Source: Brevipalpus yothersi (lineage: Eukaryota; Arthropoda; Arachnida; Trombidiformes; Tenuipalpidae). Taken from it: DNA of 64,000 bases. The DNA lies in NCBI GenBank assembly GCA_003956705.1, contig QZCP01000645.1:124001-188000 (forward strand), written 5' to 3'. The stretch's first letter is position 1, and every line of letters starts with the position of its first letter. Below, piece after piece: positions 11,457-22,568 of this stretch. The notes under the pieces were generated by a model, which searched no databases, was not told the origin of the DNA, and worked only from the letters and a program-made list of their open reading frames with translations. The translations under genes were made by a program, and so were the position numbers.

Positions 11457-13488
11457 AATTCGAATACCTGATTGCCTTTTGTCTGATGGCTTATTTGAGT
11501 GACCTTATTCAGGGTTTCGGTGAACATTGCTCTGAGATCATGAGCGCGTGAATATACTATGTCGATTTGAGGCCACCATGGTAGCCTTGGTTGAGTTACA
11601 ATGCGATAGAGTGAACAAACAAGCACAAAATGGTATATAAGTGGTGAGTTAGGATTCAAGCAAACCTGAGGAAAAAATAGATTTTTAGAATTGAATCAGT
11701 CATAATAACGAGAAGAAAGAAGGGAAACGTACCTTTAAAACTTCATTATTATGCGGGGTGATTCGAAAAATAGAGACAAAACAGTCAATCATCAATTCAA
11801 CATCTTGAATGACTGTTGATTGAGTCCGACTGAATGGCTTTGATGGGTTGAATAACAACATCTTCAAGTCATTTATGACTGAATGAACAAGAGTAAAAAC
11901 AACATTATTGGAATCAAAAATGCTGATGTAAGTTGATGCTTTACAAAGCTTGACACAAGTAACGGCCGCAGTTTCTGTCAACTGCTTGCTAGAGCTATGG
12001 GGGACCAGAGCTTTCTTAACATTGTCGATGAACTGTCTTTTGCGATAATATTTAGGGGAACAAGGAGCACCAGCATCAGCATTCACAATCTCTTCGAGAA
12101 TTTTTGGACAAAGAACGAGGAGCATCATCTGAAGAGGCCAAACAGCAACACGGCGTTTATTGTTCGCCTCAGCGAAATTATCAATCAAATCGAACAACTT
12201 GTCACAACATTCAGCCAACTCTTCATTAGGCTTATTCTGAAGATCCATGAACTCATGAGGATAAGTGTCCATCCAGTTCCAAATTGCCTTCTCTAAACTA
12301 TTGAGCAAGGTGAAATAGACATTTTTCTTCAATGTTTTCAGTCTCAGATTGACCTCGTTGAGAAGTCGAATAAGTCTTTGGAAATCAACGTTGATATGCT
12401 GGATCAGTTCAATATCAATACAATCTGGATTCTCTTCTGAACAATTAGATAATTCTTGGAATCTAAAAAATATAGAGAACATAGATATTTCATGGGCTCA
12501 TTTGACAAACTTTCCCACTTACCGTGTAGAAATACGGCTGAATAAAGCGTTAAAATTATTTAAACTGAGAGCAAATAAAACTTTGGAAGCTAAAATTCTT
12601 AACTGAGATGTCATCGGATTATCATTGGGCATATCTATGAACTGTTGATGGAGATATGAACAATGAATTAGAAATAATCATGGGTAACATTCATATGGAT
12701 GAGAACTTATCAAATTTGCATTATACATCAATTGAAGAGAGCAAATCATTCCTCTCACCTGACACAGTTCACGAAGAAGAGCTTTAACATTCATCGCCTC
12801 ATCATATCGAGTAGTTGTTTCTTTGGGTTGAGTACTAAGACACCTTTCCAAAGTGTCAAGTACAATAAGTTGAGACTCGTAAAAATTTCGTTCAAACTCT
12901 GGTTGTAATGTGCCATGAGTTTGAGCGCGCTGATGATCACAAATTGCACAATAGAATATAAGAGAGAATCGAATTAATAGAAAGAAACGGTTCTGATCTC
13001 TAAATCATCAAACTGTCATCAATAACACTGGATAGCACAAGAAACAATATGACAATAACATAATCGTACAACTTACAATCTCATTGATGGTATGTAGTAC
13101 ACCTGTCAATCCAGATATGACAAGGGAGAATTTTGTTTTACTAATTTGAATTAAACATTCTTTATTTTGCTCGATGTTTATCCGTGAATGGCTTGTTTGT
13201 GCGCCACTCTTACACAACAGCTACACAGACAGAACAAGATAACGGAGAAAAGATAAGAGAATTAGAATCATCACTTAATCAATCTATTTGTAGCACCATT
13301 TTCAACACATGAATCAAACAATAATCAAAATGTGATGGAAAATAATAATCACATAACAAAATGAAATAAAAACAAAGAGATACAGCAATGAAAGGAAGAT
13401 GTGAATGAAAAAAACACACTATTCGTACCTGATCTTCAAATCTCTTCAACAAATGATTAACCCATTCTACAGGCTTGGGAGTGGCCAT
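3949..13488 (-). CDS. NF1: Neurofibromin (Ras GTPase-activating protein)
   Basis: Twelve exons: 13429-13488, 13077-13220, 12759-12929, 12523-12641, 11733-12462, 11468-11665, 11260-11277 (18-nt microexon, less certain), 7796-11188, 4556-7720, 4395-4495, 4170-4309, 3949-4079. They total 8370 nt, giving 2789 aa against about 2820 in human NF1. The start MATPKPVEWV matches the NF1 N-terminus. The GAP-related domain lies in the 3.4-kb exon; FRGNSLASK carries the arginine finger at about R1252, and FLRFINPAIVSPYE is the GRD signature. The Sec14-PH module follows, then the long HEAT-like C-terminal part. It stimulates Ras GTP hydrolysis and so limits RTK/MAPK signalling. The C-terminus stops soon after the GLWRFAGPF motif, without the basic Ser-rich tail of vertebrate NF1. 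The 60-bp intron 4496-4555 has no in-frame stop, so it is easily mistaken for coding sequence. Confidence 0.96.
11391..11453. repeat. (GA)n microsatellite in an NF1 intron
   Basis: About 63 bp of pure GA, which is (CT)n in the NF1 transcript. It lies between the exon ending at 11468 and the putative microexon at 11260-11277. Confidence 0.97.
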
Positions 13489-13904
13489 CACCTCACTTAA
13501 TATGTTGCCCTTAAGCGATATGAATTAATTAAAATCATTGAACATAAATTCATCATCATTAAAATTGATGAAATTGATGAATTTTTGTTTCATCACCAAA
13601 ACACTTGCAACAACAATTTTCAGTGAATCACAATTCAATCGATATCGTATCTAGAAGGCTTCCATATCTGGGTATCTAGATACGCACACAGATATGTTCA
13701 CAAAGTCTCACAGAAGATGAAAAACTAATTTTCGGAAATATTTTAAATAATGTGAATTCGTGAAATATTCGTAACGATTTATGATAGGTTTTCATTGTTA
13801 ATTAGAAAAATTTGTGATTGCTTGGGTAATTTTTCTCACCTCTTATTAGTACTGAGCTAATCAATTGGGAATTGTTAATTGCTTTTTTAATCAGAATTGG
13901 TTGA

Positions 13905-14020
13905 TGTGATTATAAGCTCGTCTCGAAACATGGCTGTAAGCCGAACCGCAAACTTTTCATCAGCGGGGGGGGGGGAGGATTAGAATGGATTCAATTATCG
14001 TTGTACCATTGTGGCAGTTA
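13905..14020 (-). pseudogene. LACTB fragment A (decayed)
   Basis: On the plus strand this matches LACTB 1555-1660 in the same orientation, including the 20-mer GCTCGTCTCGAAACATGGCT. It is interrupted by a run of 11 G at 13965-13975. Too short and broken to code. It lies between NF1 and the ABCC gene and is followed by sequence shared with fragment B. Confidence 0.75.
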
Positions 14021-14049
14021 CAATGTACACGTGGGCTAGAAACATTGTT

Positions 14050-14322
14050 GATTGAGTATGGTGTAAGGATTATTTCTCTTCTTTTCTCTTGGTGAAAGAG
14101 AAAGATAAATACAATATTGTTCAACAAAAAAAGCGAAAGAATGTGAAGGTGATGAACGTACTTAAGAATGAATTTTTGCTTTGAACATGCAAATAAAGTC
14201 ATTGCGGTGAGGAAAATATTTTTTTCCTAAGTCTAATCGGATATCATCAATTTCAGTCGGTATCTAGGCTCCCTTTTCAACTTTTGAAGTCTGTCCATCG
14301 CCAAAGTCGTCATCAGATTATA
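14050..14322. repeat. Duplicated segment shared with 22165-22405, plus a PDZ-gene scrap
   Basis: 14050-14265 matches 22165-22405 closely; one shared run reads CTTAAGAATGAATTTTTGCT. From about 14279 to 14322 the sequence instead resembles 23572-23617, inside the coding exon of the PDZ membrane gene. The block therefore looks like a copy of the region around the PDZ gene's 3' end with about 1.2 kb missing. Confidence 0.7.
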
Positions 14323-14618
14323 GTGTTAACTTAAGAGAGGAGAGACTGTGAACAGAGCAGTGGATACAAGACTGATGAGAAAGTTCCGTTAGAAATGTTT
14401 TTAATTAAAAAATACAAGCACAAAAATTTCTTGTCCAATATTTTGGCAAAATCGACAAGAAAAGCACTCAAAAACTATTAAAAAGAATCTTGCTGAGAGC
14501 TTATAAGCTCGGGCTAAGATCTGAGGGCAGGTTATTGAGCTGCATAGGAAATTATTTTATTATTAGAAAATGAATAATATGAATTACTCCCATCCATTTC
14601 CATCTTATTAGGATAAGC

Positions 14619-17600
14619 TTAGCTATTTGGTATTAATTTCGCCTCTGAGGCCAGGGAATAGAAGCTTGATTCTGGGTTCTTCAAAAGGTTAGCTGGAGAA
14701 TCAAATTCTATCACCTTTCCCTTGTCCATGACTATTATTCGGTCGTAGTCCATAATCGTGTTCAATCGATGAGCAATCGTAACAATTGTACAATCTCTGA
14801 ATTCTTTGCGAATAGTGTTCTGGATCAACTCATCGGTTTCAATGTCAACGGCAGCGGTAGCTTCATCCAAAACTAGGATTTTACTCTTACGCAGAAGTGC
14901 TCTCGTTAAGCATACCAATTGCTTTTGACCAGAACTGAGATTCTCACCTCCTTCAGCGATTTCATAGTCCAGCCCAGCCTCAAGTGTATCAACAAAATTT
15001 TTCAGATGAGATTGTTCCAAGGCACGCCAAATTTCCTCATCTGTATGAGAACCAATAGGATCTATGTTGCGTCTGAATGTTCCTGAAAATAGAACTGGAT
15101 CCTGGGGAATAACTGTAAGACGTGATCGAAGATCGTGAAGACCCATTTTAGCAATGTTTCGATCGTCAATCTTGATCTCTCCATTGGCTGGCTCAATCAA
15201 ACGGAAGAGAGCTAGTGTCAGAGACGACTTTCCTGCTCCTGTTCGTCCAACGATACCGATCTTCTCTGAAGACTTTATTTGACAGTTGACATCTTGAAGA
15301 ACAAGATCCAAACCTGGACGATATCGTGTACTATAGTTTTTGAAGCTTATAACACCATTGTCTGGCCAGTTGTCGGGTGGTCGATTGAATGGGTCAGTCC
15401 AAGGAGCCTGAGAATAGGAAAATGGGAACGTTATACAAAACAACCAAGATAAAAGGTGCTCTCATACCTCCATAGGGACATTCATGTATTCAAGGCAACG
15501 TTCTATTGAAACAATATTCGTTTCCACGTCTGTTACAGCTCTCACGAGCATATTCAAGACTTGAGTGACAGTCAACGCATAGCTGACCGAAAGACCGGCA
15601 TACCCTGGAGTGAGATTCTCTCGAGATGCAACAGCGAAAACTGCAGCCAAGAAAACTATTAGATTGCCGAGGAATTCAAGACGAACAGCCAACCAACGAT
15701 TGGCTCCAAGATTAGGAAAGTATGATGCATGGTTTCTATCAACCCTTCGGTTACACTCTTCGATAAACTCGTTACTCGTGTTGTAAGCCCTAATCGATGT
15801 GGAGCCAGAAACTGTTTCAGCGAAATGTGAGTATACTGGAGATCTGCCAACCGACTCTATACGTTTCAGTTGTCGAGAACTTGCTATGAAAAATTTCTGG
15901 AATCGGCAATAAAATAAATCAATCATTAGAACTGGAGAAATTTTTGAAAATGAATTTGTACAGAAGGTGTAACTTACCTGAACGAGGAAATATACTATTC
16001 CGATTGGGATGACTGCTATTACGAACTGAGGTGTCTCCAAGCTGATGGCAGTGATTGCGACAATTGCCCGAAAAGATTGAGAAAACAAGAGACGCATGTT
16101 GAAGGTAATAGTCACATCAGCCACATCAATATCTTTGGAAAATCTGTTGAGAATTCTACCAAGAGGAGTTGTATCGAAAAATGATACTGGAGCACGTATG
16201 ACACGATAAAGTATGCGCTCATGAATCAAACGGGATCCTCGAATTATGGCAAGATTCATCACAATACTGTTGGTAAGAGTTGAAAGAGTTTCGGCAAGAC
16301 CCAAGCCAGAGTAAACCCCTAAACGCATGTTTCGTCTCTCGGTATTGTTAAAAGACGTTGGGTCGAGAGCATCGTTACTCCAAGCGGTCAACCACAGATT
16401 AGAGAGTAAATTCATCGAACTGGAGAAAGCAAATGCAATAAGAGTAACAAGGCAGGAAACGAGACCAAGCGCTTTGAAGTATTCGAAATAAACTTTAAAT
16501 TTCACCGAGCCTGTTTCAGCAGTCTCTGCTTCGATCAACCTAGCCTTATCCTTTGTATTTTCTTGAGGCATCTCGCTCTCAGATCTTATCTGGGATGCTT
16601 GTGTACTGAAACTCTTCTTTGGTGAGCGTCGAGAGCTTTGTGAGGTAGTTCGCTTTCGTAGTCCATCAGAACTCATATCAGAGGCTGACTCTTTGATCGA
16701 GCTTCGCTTTTCTCGAAGTTCTTCAATGTCTATTCCTATTTTTTCCTTGAGCTGCTCAATGATATTTGGATCTTCTTGAGCTAGCTCCTCAGCTGGTTGC
16801 TCAGCAACATATTGTACAATGAAATCGGCAAATTCACCCTTTTTCGAGAGTAGATCACTATAAGTTCCCTGCTCTGATATCTTTCCATCCTTCAGGACAA
16901 TAATTTCATCTACTTGAGCAAGGAACGTCACTCGATGGGTAACCAATATCCTGGTTTTGTTTTTCAACAATCCCTTCGGACCGATGACTTTGTCGAAAAG
17001 ATGTCTTGCTACATGAGCATCCACAGCGCTGAGCGGGTCGTCGAGAAAATAGAGATCAGCGTTTGAATAGACAGCCCTAGCAAGACTGACTCTTTGCTTC
17101 TGACCTCCACTCAAATTTATACCTTTTTCACCAATCTCGGTCGCATCTCCAGCCGTGAGTATCTTAAGGTCTGGAACCAAAGCACAAGCATCGAGAACTC
17201 TATCATACTTGTCCTGGATGTAAGGCTGCTTAAAGAGAATATTTTGCTTGACTGTTGCGTTTTGTATCCACGCACTTTGAGGTACATAGGCCACACTTCC
17301 GGATACATTTACGTATCCTTCAATTTTGTAGAGATCACCCAAGAAAGCTGAGAGGAGAGAGGATTTACCGCTGCCTACATGTCCTACTACTGCAATTAAA
17401 TTTTTTGCCTTGACATCCATACTGATACCCTGCAAAACAACTGGATCATCTCGAGCCCAGCTAAAAGTACCATTTCGCACAACCACTGGCGTTTTAGGAT
17501 TTGGTTCTTTTTGAATCGACTCTGGATCGAGCTCATCTCCTTGAAGAAATTTGTTGATTCGTTTCAACGATATGATGAACTGTGAATCGAGAAAAGTTTT

Positions 17601-20279
17601 TTTAGATAAGCAAGATTTTCACAGTATATTAAACTCACATTGGCAGCAAAAGAAACAACCATTGGTAGCAGAGCTAGAGGAACTCTAAGTATATTGAACA
17701 GGGATAGAGAAACAAATGCTTTGTTGGCATCGAGAACATTGGAAGAGCTTCCAAGAACATAAGCCGCAAAACTTGCTAGAGCAACCTGGAACAGTGAAAG
17801 TTGTTAAAATTTTGTCAATATTGACATCGAACCCAACTTACAAAAAATGGAGCGCATGAAAAAGCGAAGACTATCCCTGAAGACAGAAAAGCTTGGCCTC
17901 GAAGAGCTTTCATCTCTTTGGTTCTAATTTCAGTAATCTGATCTGCGAAAGCACCTTCCCAAGCATAGAGCTTGAGAACTTTTATTCCATTCAAAATTTC
18001 GCTCATTAACTTTGTTCTTTTGTCTTTCTGCTGCATCAGTCTACCTTGGAGGGTCTTCAATCGATAAGTGATAAATCCATTGAATGGAACAAGTAGAATC
18101 ATAACTCCGATTCCTGCAAACGAGGCTATGCCCAGTTGTTGATAGAGGAGGTACAAAGTTATTCCAATTTGAATAGGAGCTGACCATAAAAGATTGTAAA
18201 TTATCACATAGTCTACTATTCTTTGGGTGTCAACCGCCATGAGATTGACTATTTCACCAGTTGTAAAGTTTTTGCGACCAGAACTGGATAATTTTAAGCT
18301 CTGAAAAAGTTTTGAAAGTATTGATTTAACGAAAATTTTTCGATAACGATGACAACTTACTTTTCTATAAACAGCAGCAATTACTGCAGATCGCATTCTC
18401 ATCGCAGTGACATTGATCAAGAATTCATACTGTCCGTTAAGCATAGATTCAGTCAAAGAGCAAGCTGCCATTCCGAAGGCTAAAACATAACCTTTCCATG
18501 CAAGTTGATCACTTCCCGTGAACGTGATGAGATAGTCAAGAAGAATCGGATTACCAAAAGTTAGGAAACTGGAAGTGAATTTTATCACCATACAAGTAGC
18601 GAGTTGAGGCCAAAAAGCTTTGATCAAAGGTATTAGTATATTAACTCTTAGGCGTGAATACTCTTCGAATTGGTTCAATTTTCCACTCTGATACTTTGGT
18701 TTTACATCGAAAGTGTAGCCAATGGCATCATCAAAATAGCGTCTAAACTTTGAGTAGATATTTTCACTTTTATTCGCACTCGGGAGATCCCACATATCTT
18801 CTTGAGTGAGACTTTTCTTGAAGCCGAGAAGAGCCATTTGGTTATACCACCAGAAAGTGAGTTGAGAAGGAAAAGAAGCCCGTAATAGTGGACATTCATT
18901 CTGGAAAGGTTATGAGAATTCAGATTCAGTCCAGATTTAGTTTAGATGATAATATGAATAGATCTTACTTTGTAATCTTCACCGGCAAGGAAATATTGTC
19001 TTCTGGCATCAGAAAAGCATGATAATAGTAATAAACAGATAAGTGAAGGCAATTGGATTGATCTGGTGATCAGTATAAGTTTTTCAATCTCCCAATATTT
19101 GTCGGACTGTGGACGAGAGAAAAAAAATGTCTGATAAGAAAGTACAAGGAACTCCCAGATATCTGTTTCAATCAAAGCACTCGAGCGGAGAACAAGGTGA
19201 ACAAGAACTATGACAATTGAAGCTCATCCAAGGGAAGAGAGATAAAAGTCTGCACTCAAGCACCCACTAGAATGGAACAAAAGACTTATTGTATTCACTG
19301 AAATCTCATTAATTCAAGTGCAAGATATCAGTAAATAAGTTTTCATCTTCATCAATTTCTCGGATTAAGTGTAATAGTCGGCACAATAATCACCTCATTT
19401 CTAACACGATCATTACTGCTGATCTATCAAACATTGCCAAAAAGTGAGAAATCATCGTTCCCCTTCAGATGAGGCTTCAATTGGCTCGAGAGAGAAATGA
19501 GTGAAATCGAAGTAGCTCACCGGATCTTTAATGGTTTCAACGATGGTCCAATAGTTGATCAGAGATCCAACGGTAAATAAGAACCAAAAAGAGCATAAAA
19601 TTGCAGACGAATGGACTCCTTTTTTACGGTGAAGCAGTATGAGGGTGATTGCGAGCAACTGTTATGATAAAATATATGCACATGAGAAAATTTGATCATC
19701 ATCGACCACCTCGTTCTTACTGACCAGAGTTAAGATTTTGATGATGGGCGAATAGTATTCAACAGGATGAACAGAGGAAGAATCTTTGATAAACTTTATA
19801 CAAGCAGAAACGAATTCAGTAGTGTTCAACACCACCAGTATTAAGGCAAAAATCTGTAAGTGAAAGTGAAAGTGAAAATGAAAATGAGTTTTACTCTCAT
19901 TCAATGCTTATTGTGATCAAAATTTTCAAAGTTCAAGGATACTCAACTATTTTTGTGATATTCAACAGGGTCCATGGCAAATTTTTGCTCTGATCTTTGA
20001 TCAATTGGACCACTGCAACTGGCCCAACTATCCACAAGAATGCACACGGAATCCATGTGAGAATAGTATCACCGAAGCAGGGCGTAAAAATAGGATTGGA
20101 AGTGTTCCATGTTAACTGATCGTCCTACAAAGTGTGAAAAATATGCATCCAAAAAAAGTATGAATAACCAAACAAACCATCTCAATTAGTGGCACATATC
20201 TCATAGATTGTCTGTGTAGGTAGATTAAAGTGTGTTAACAATCACTTACCCAAAAATTGTGACCACAAAACGAGTTCAT
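14619..20279 (-). CDS. ABCC1/MRP1-type ABC exporter
   Basis: Eleven exons: 20250-20279, 19948-20124, 19725-19853, 19521-19658, 18969-19106, 18361-18900, 17842-18300, 17639-17785, 15978-17579, 15468-15896, 14619-15407. They total 4578 nt, giving 1525 aa (human MRP1 is 1531). The order is TMD0, TMD1, NBD1, TMD2, NBD2. NBD1 has Walker A GHVGSGKSS, signature LSGGQKQR and Walker B ending in DDP, with Asp in the usual catalytic Glu position as in other MRPs. NBD2 has GRTGAGKSS, LSSGQKQL and the canonical LDEAT. The family exports glutathione and glucuronide conjugates and drugs across the plasma membrane; I infer this here without assigning exact orthology within ABCC. The first exon encodes only ten residues (MNSFCGHNFW). 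Introns 15897-15977 (81 bp) and 18301-18360 (60 bp) are stopless and in frame. Confidence 0.94.
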
Positions 20280-20767
20280 TTAGTATTGATATAGAAAATG
20301 TTTTCTCACACAACACGAAAACATGTGAACAAAATACGAAGATGATGAGAGAGAGATGTAGGCAGCCAAGTACACTAAACTTGCTCGAATCAACTAATCA
20401 GCAGAAAGTGATCCATTGACAGCGAAATGTTATTCGATACGATTAAGAGTATGTCCGATTGAACCTTTGAAGAATAAAAGAGCTGAAAGATAATAAAGTC
20501 AAACAGTAGATCACTGATATCATTTTGGATCACAATGGACATAGATAATGATTGAACACAAGTGGTGACAATAATACCAATGCATTCTCTCTCTTTCTCT
20601 TTCTCTTTCTCTTGTACACCAAATGTTCCACTTCTCGATCTATGTAACTTGACAATCAAAAAATTACATCAATCCCAAATAATAATCTTGAATCAACAGC
20701 TGCGAGAAGCAAACACACCGAATACTCCCATCAAACACCGAGCACGCTGGACCCGCATCACTTGTTT

Positions 20768-20798
<31 letters not shown>

Positions 20799-21586
20799 AC
20801 AGCCTCTTTCAACTATGTGTCTATCGCACCTCTTCGTCACAATTGGGCAAACTTACTTTCCCAAATAATTGATCCAGTCAGACTGATTATTCATTGAGAA
20901 TTTTTTTTTCGCACATCATGTTGCGGTGGAGTGAAAATTTTTTCCATCTCAACATGATAACAAACACAAGCTATTAAATTTGCGGAATGATAGTGGTTTT
21001 TATCCATCAAAATTCCGATCCATTATCATTTCACTTATGCATGCGGGGAATGAATATTTCGAGTGAGCTAGAAGAGTGGGAATTGCCTCATCGCTTATTG
21101 CAGAAATTGAATTATCTAATATGATGAATAAAATTGTTACTCTTGACACGCACTAGCTGGAGAGTACATCAGTGTATTTTCAACGAAGAGCACTGAGTTA
21201 TCGTTGCCAAAAATCCTATCCAAAACTTTCGATCTGGAGTGGTTAAGATTTTCTCTCTTTCCCCCTCTCTTTTTTTCTTCCTCTTTATGGTTGTCTGAGG
21301 AATGTTCACATATTTATAAATTCAGTCGATTGCTGATGGAAAGTTGTGATCATTCCGTTTCATCTTGTGATAAGCTTTCGATTTGCTGCCGCTCTGTCTA
21401 TGTGACCATTGTAGCAATAGTGGACATCATCATCAGTTAATCTTTCGCTTGCAGTAGTTTTTCGATTGGCTGGAGGAGAGCGAGAGAGAGTGAGTGTGTA
21501 ATGCATCAAGGAAGCATCCAATTAAATAGTAGCTCAGAATATTTCTACGACACAAACACAGATGATAAGAAGAAGAGTGAAAATTC
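20280..21586. other. Intergenic region upstream of the ABCC gene
   Basis: Presumed promoter side of the ABCC gene. It holds a (CT)n tract at about 20771-20798 and an imperfect CTTT/CTCT run at about 20587-20613. I see no supportable gene. Confidence 0.6.
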
Positions 21587-22130
21587 CTAGTGATTAGCCT
21601 CCAAAGGTTCGACGATTGAAGCGATTTTCTTATTTTCAAAAAATTTTCTCAACTTCTACTCCAAGCCACAAGAGTTTTCCAGCATTCTCAAGATTACAGA
21701 TTAGCAAAAAAATCATCCTCTAGTATGAGTAGAGCAGTTTCTCCACTTGCTAAGCGAGTTAGAGAAACAATTTCTTTACCTGATAGTTAATAACTCTGAC
21801 GACACTGGCGATGTGAGATTGGGAAGATTTAAAAACATCTCATCAAAGATCAATGCGGAAGTTTGAATTGAGAGGTTGTTCAATTCTCTCCTCAAAAAAT
21901 TCTATCAAACTCAACACATTCTATTTATGAGCGAAAATCTCTGCAAATTGTTTGCTTTATCTTGAAATAAGTGAATAAAATATCAATAGTAGATTATTCT
22001 CACATTTCGTCAGCTGATTTCATTCCCAAGCTTGACTTGGAACATGATTGTGAGTCGATGGACAAACTTTAGATTGCCTAGTAGAGTAGAGCGGCTTGAA
22101 TCCACCTAATTCACTCGAATAAGCTGGGCT
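21587..22130 (-). pseudogene. LACTB fragment B (decayed, intron-containing)
   Basis: Matches LACTB from about 914 to 1640 in the same orientation, including the stretch TTTTCCAGCATTCTCAAGAT. The match appears to run through the LACTB intron, so the copy arose from DNA rather than mRNA. Frames are broken throughout. It sits just downstream of the PDZ gene's 3' end. Confidence 0.78.
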
Positions 22131-22164
22131 AGAATTATCTTTGCTTTGGGTATGTGTTTCATAG

Positions 22165-22405
22165 TTAATTGAACATAGTGTAAGAATAATTTTTTTTCAA
22201 TAATTCAACAAATTTTCTCTTGATGTAAGAAAAAAATTAATACAATATAGTCCAACAAAAAAAGCGAAAGAATGTGAAAGTGATGAACATACTTAAGAAT
22301 GAATTTTTGCTTTGAACATGCAAATAAAGTCATTGCGATAAGAAAAATACTTTTTCTCTAAATCTCATCGGATATCATCAATTTTCGTCGTTATCTAGGC
22401 TTCTT
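22165..22405. repeat. Segment shared with 14050-14265
   Basis: Partner of the duplicated block between NF1 and the ABCC gene. Noncoding, and located between LACTB fragment B and the PDZ gene stop codon. Confidence 0.72.
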
Positions 22406-22568
22406 CACAAAATTTACTTACATCTTCATTTATTCGAAGAATGCAAGAGAAATTGAGGTGAAAATGGAATTTTTGGAATGTTGAAATGATTTTCGAGAGA
22501 TTTAAGCTAAAAAAGTTCAGCAAATCGTCTCAATTGATGAAAAAATGCTTGTACATCGAAGAGTTAAC

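Noticed and set aside
15897..15977. Extra loop in the ABCC transporter
   Set aside because: It splits the conserved YFLVQ-KFFIASSRQLKR segment and has GTAAGT...CAG ends; read as an intron.
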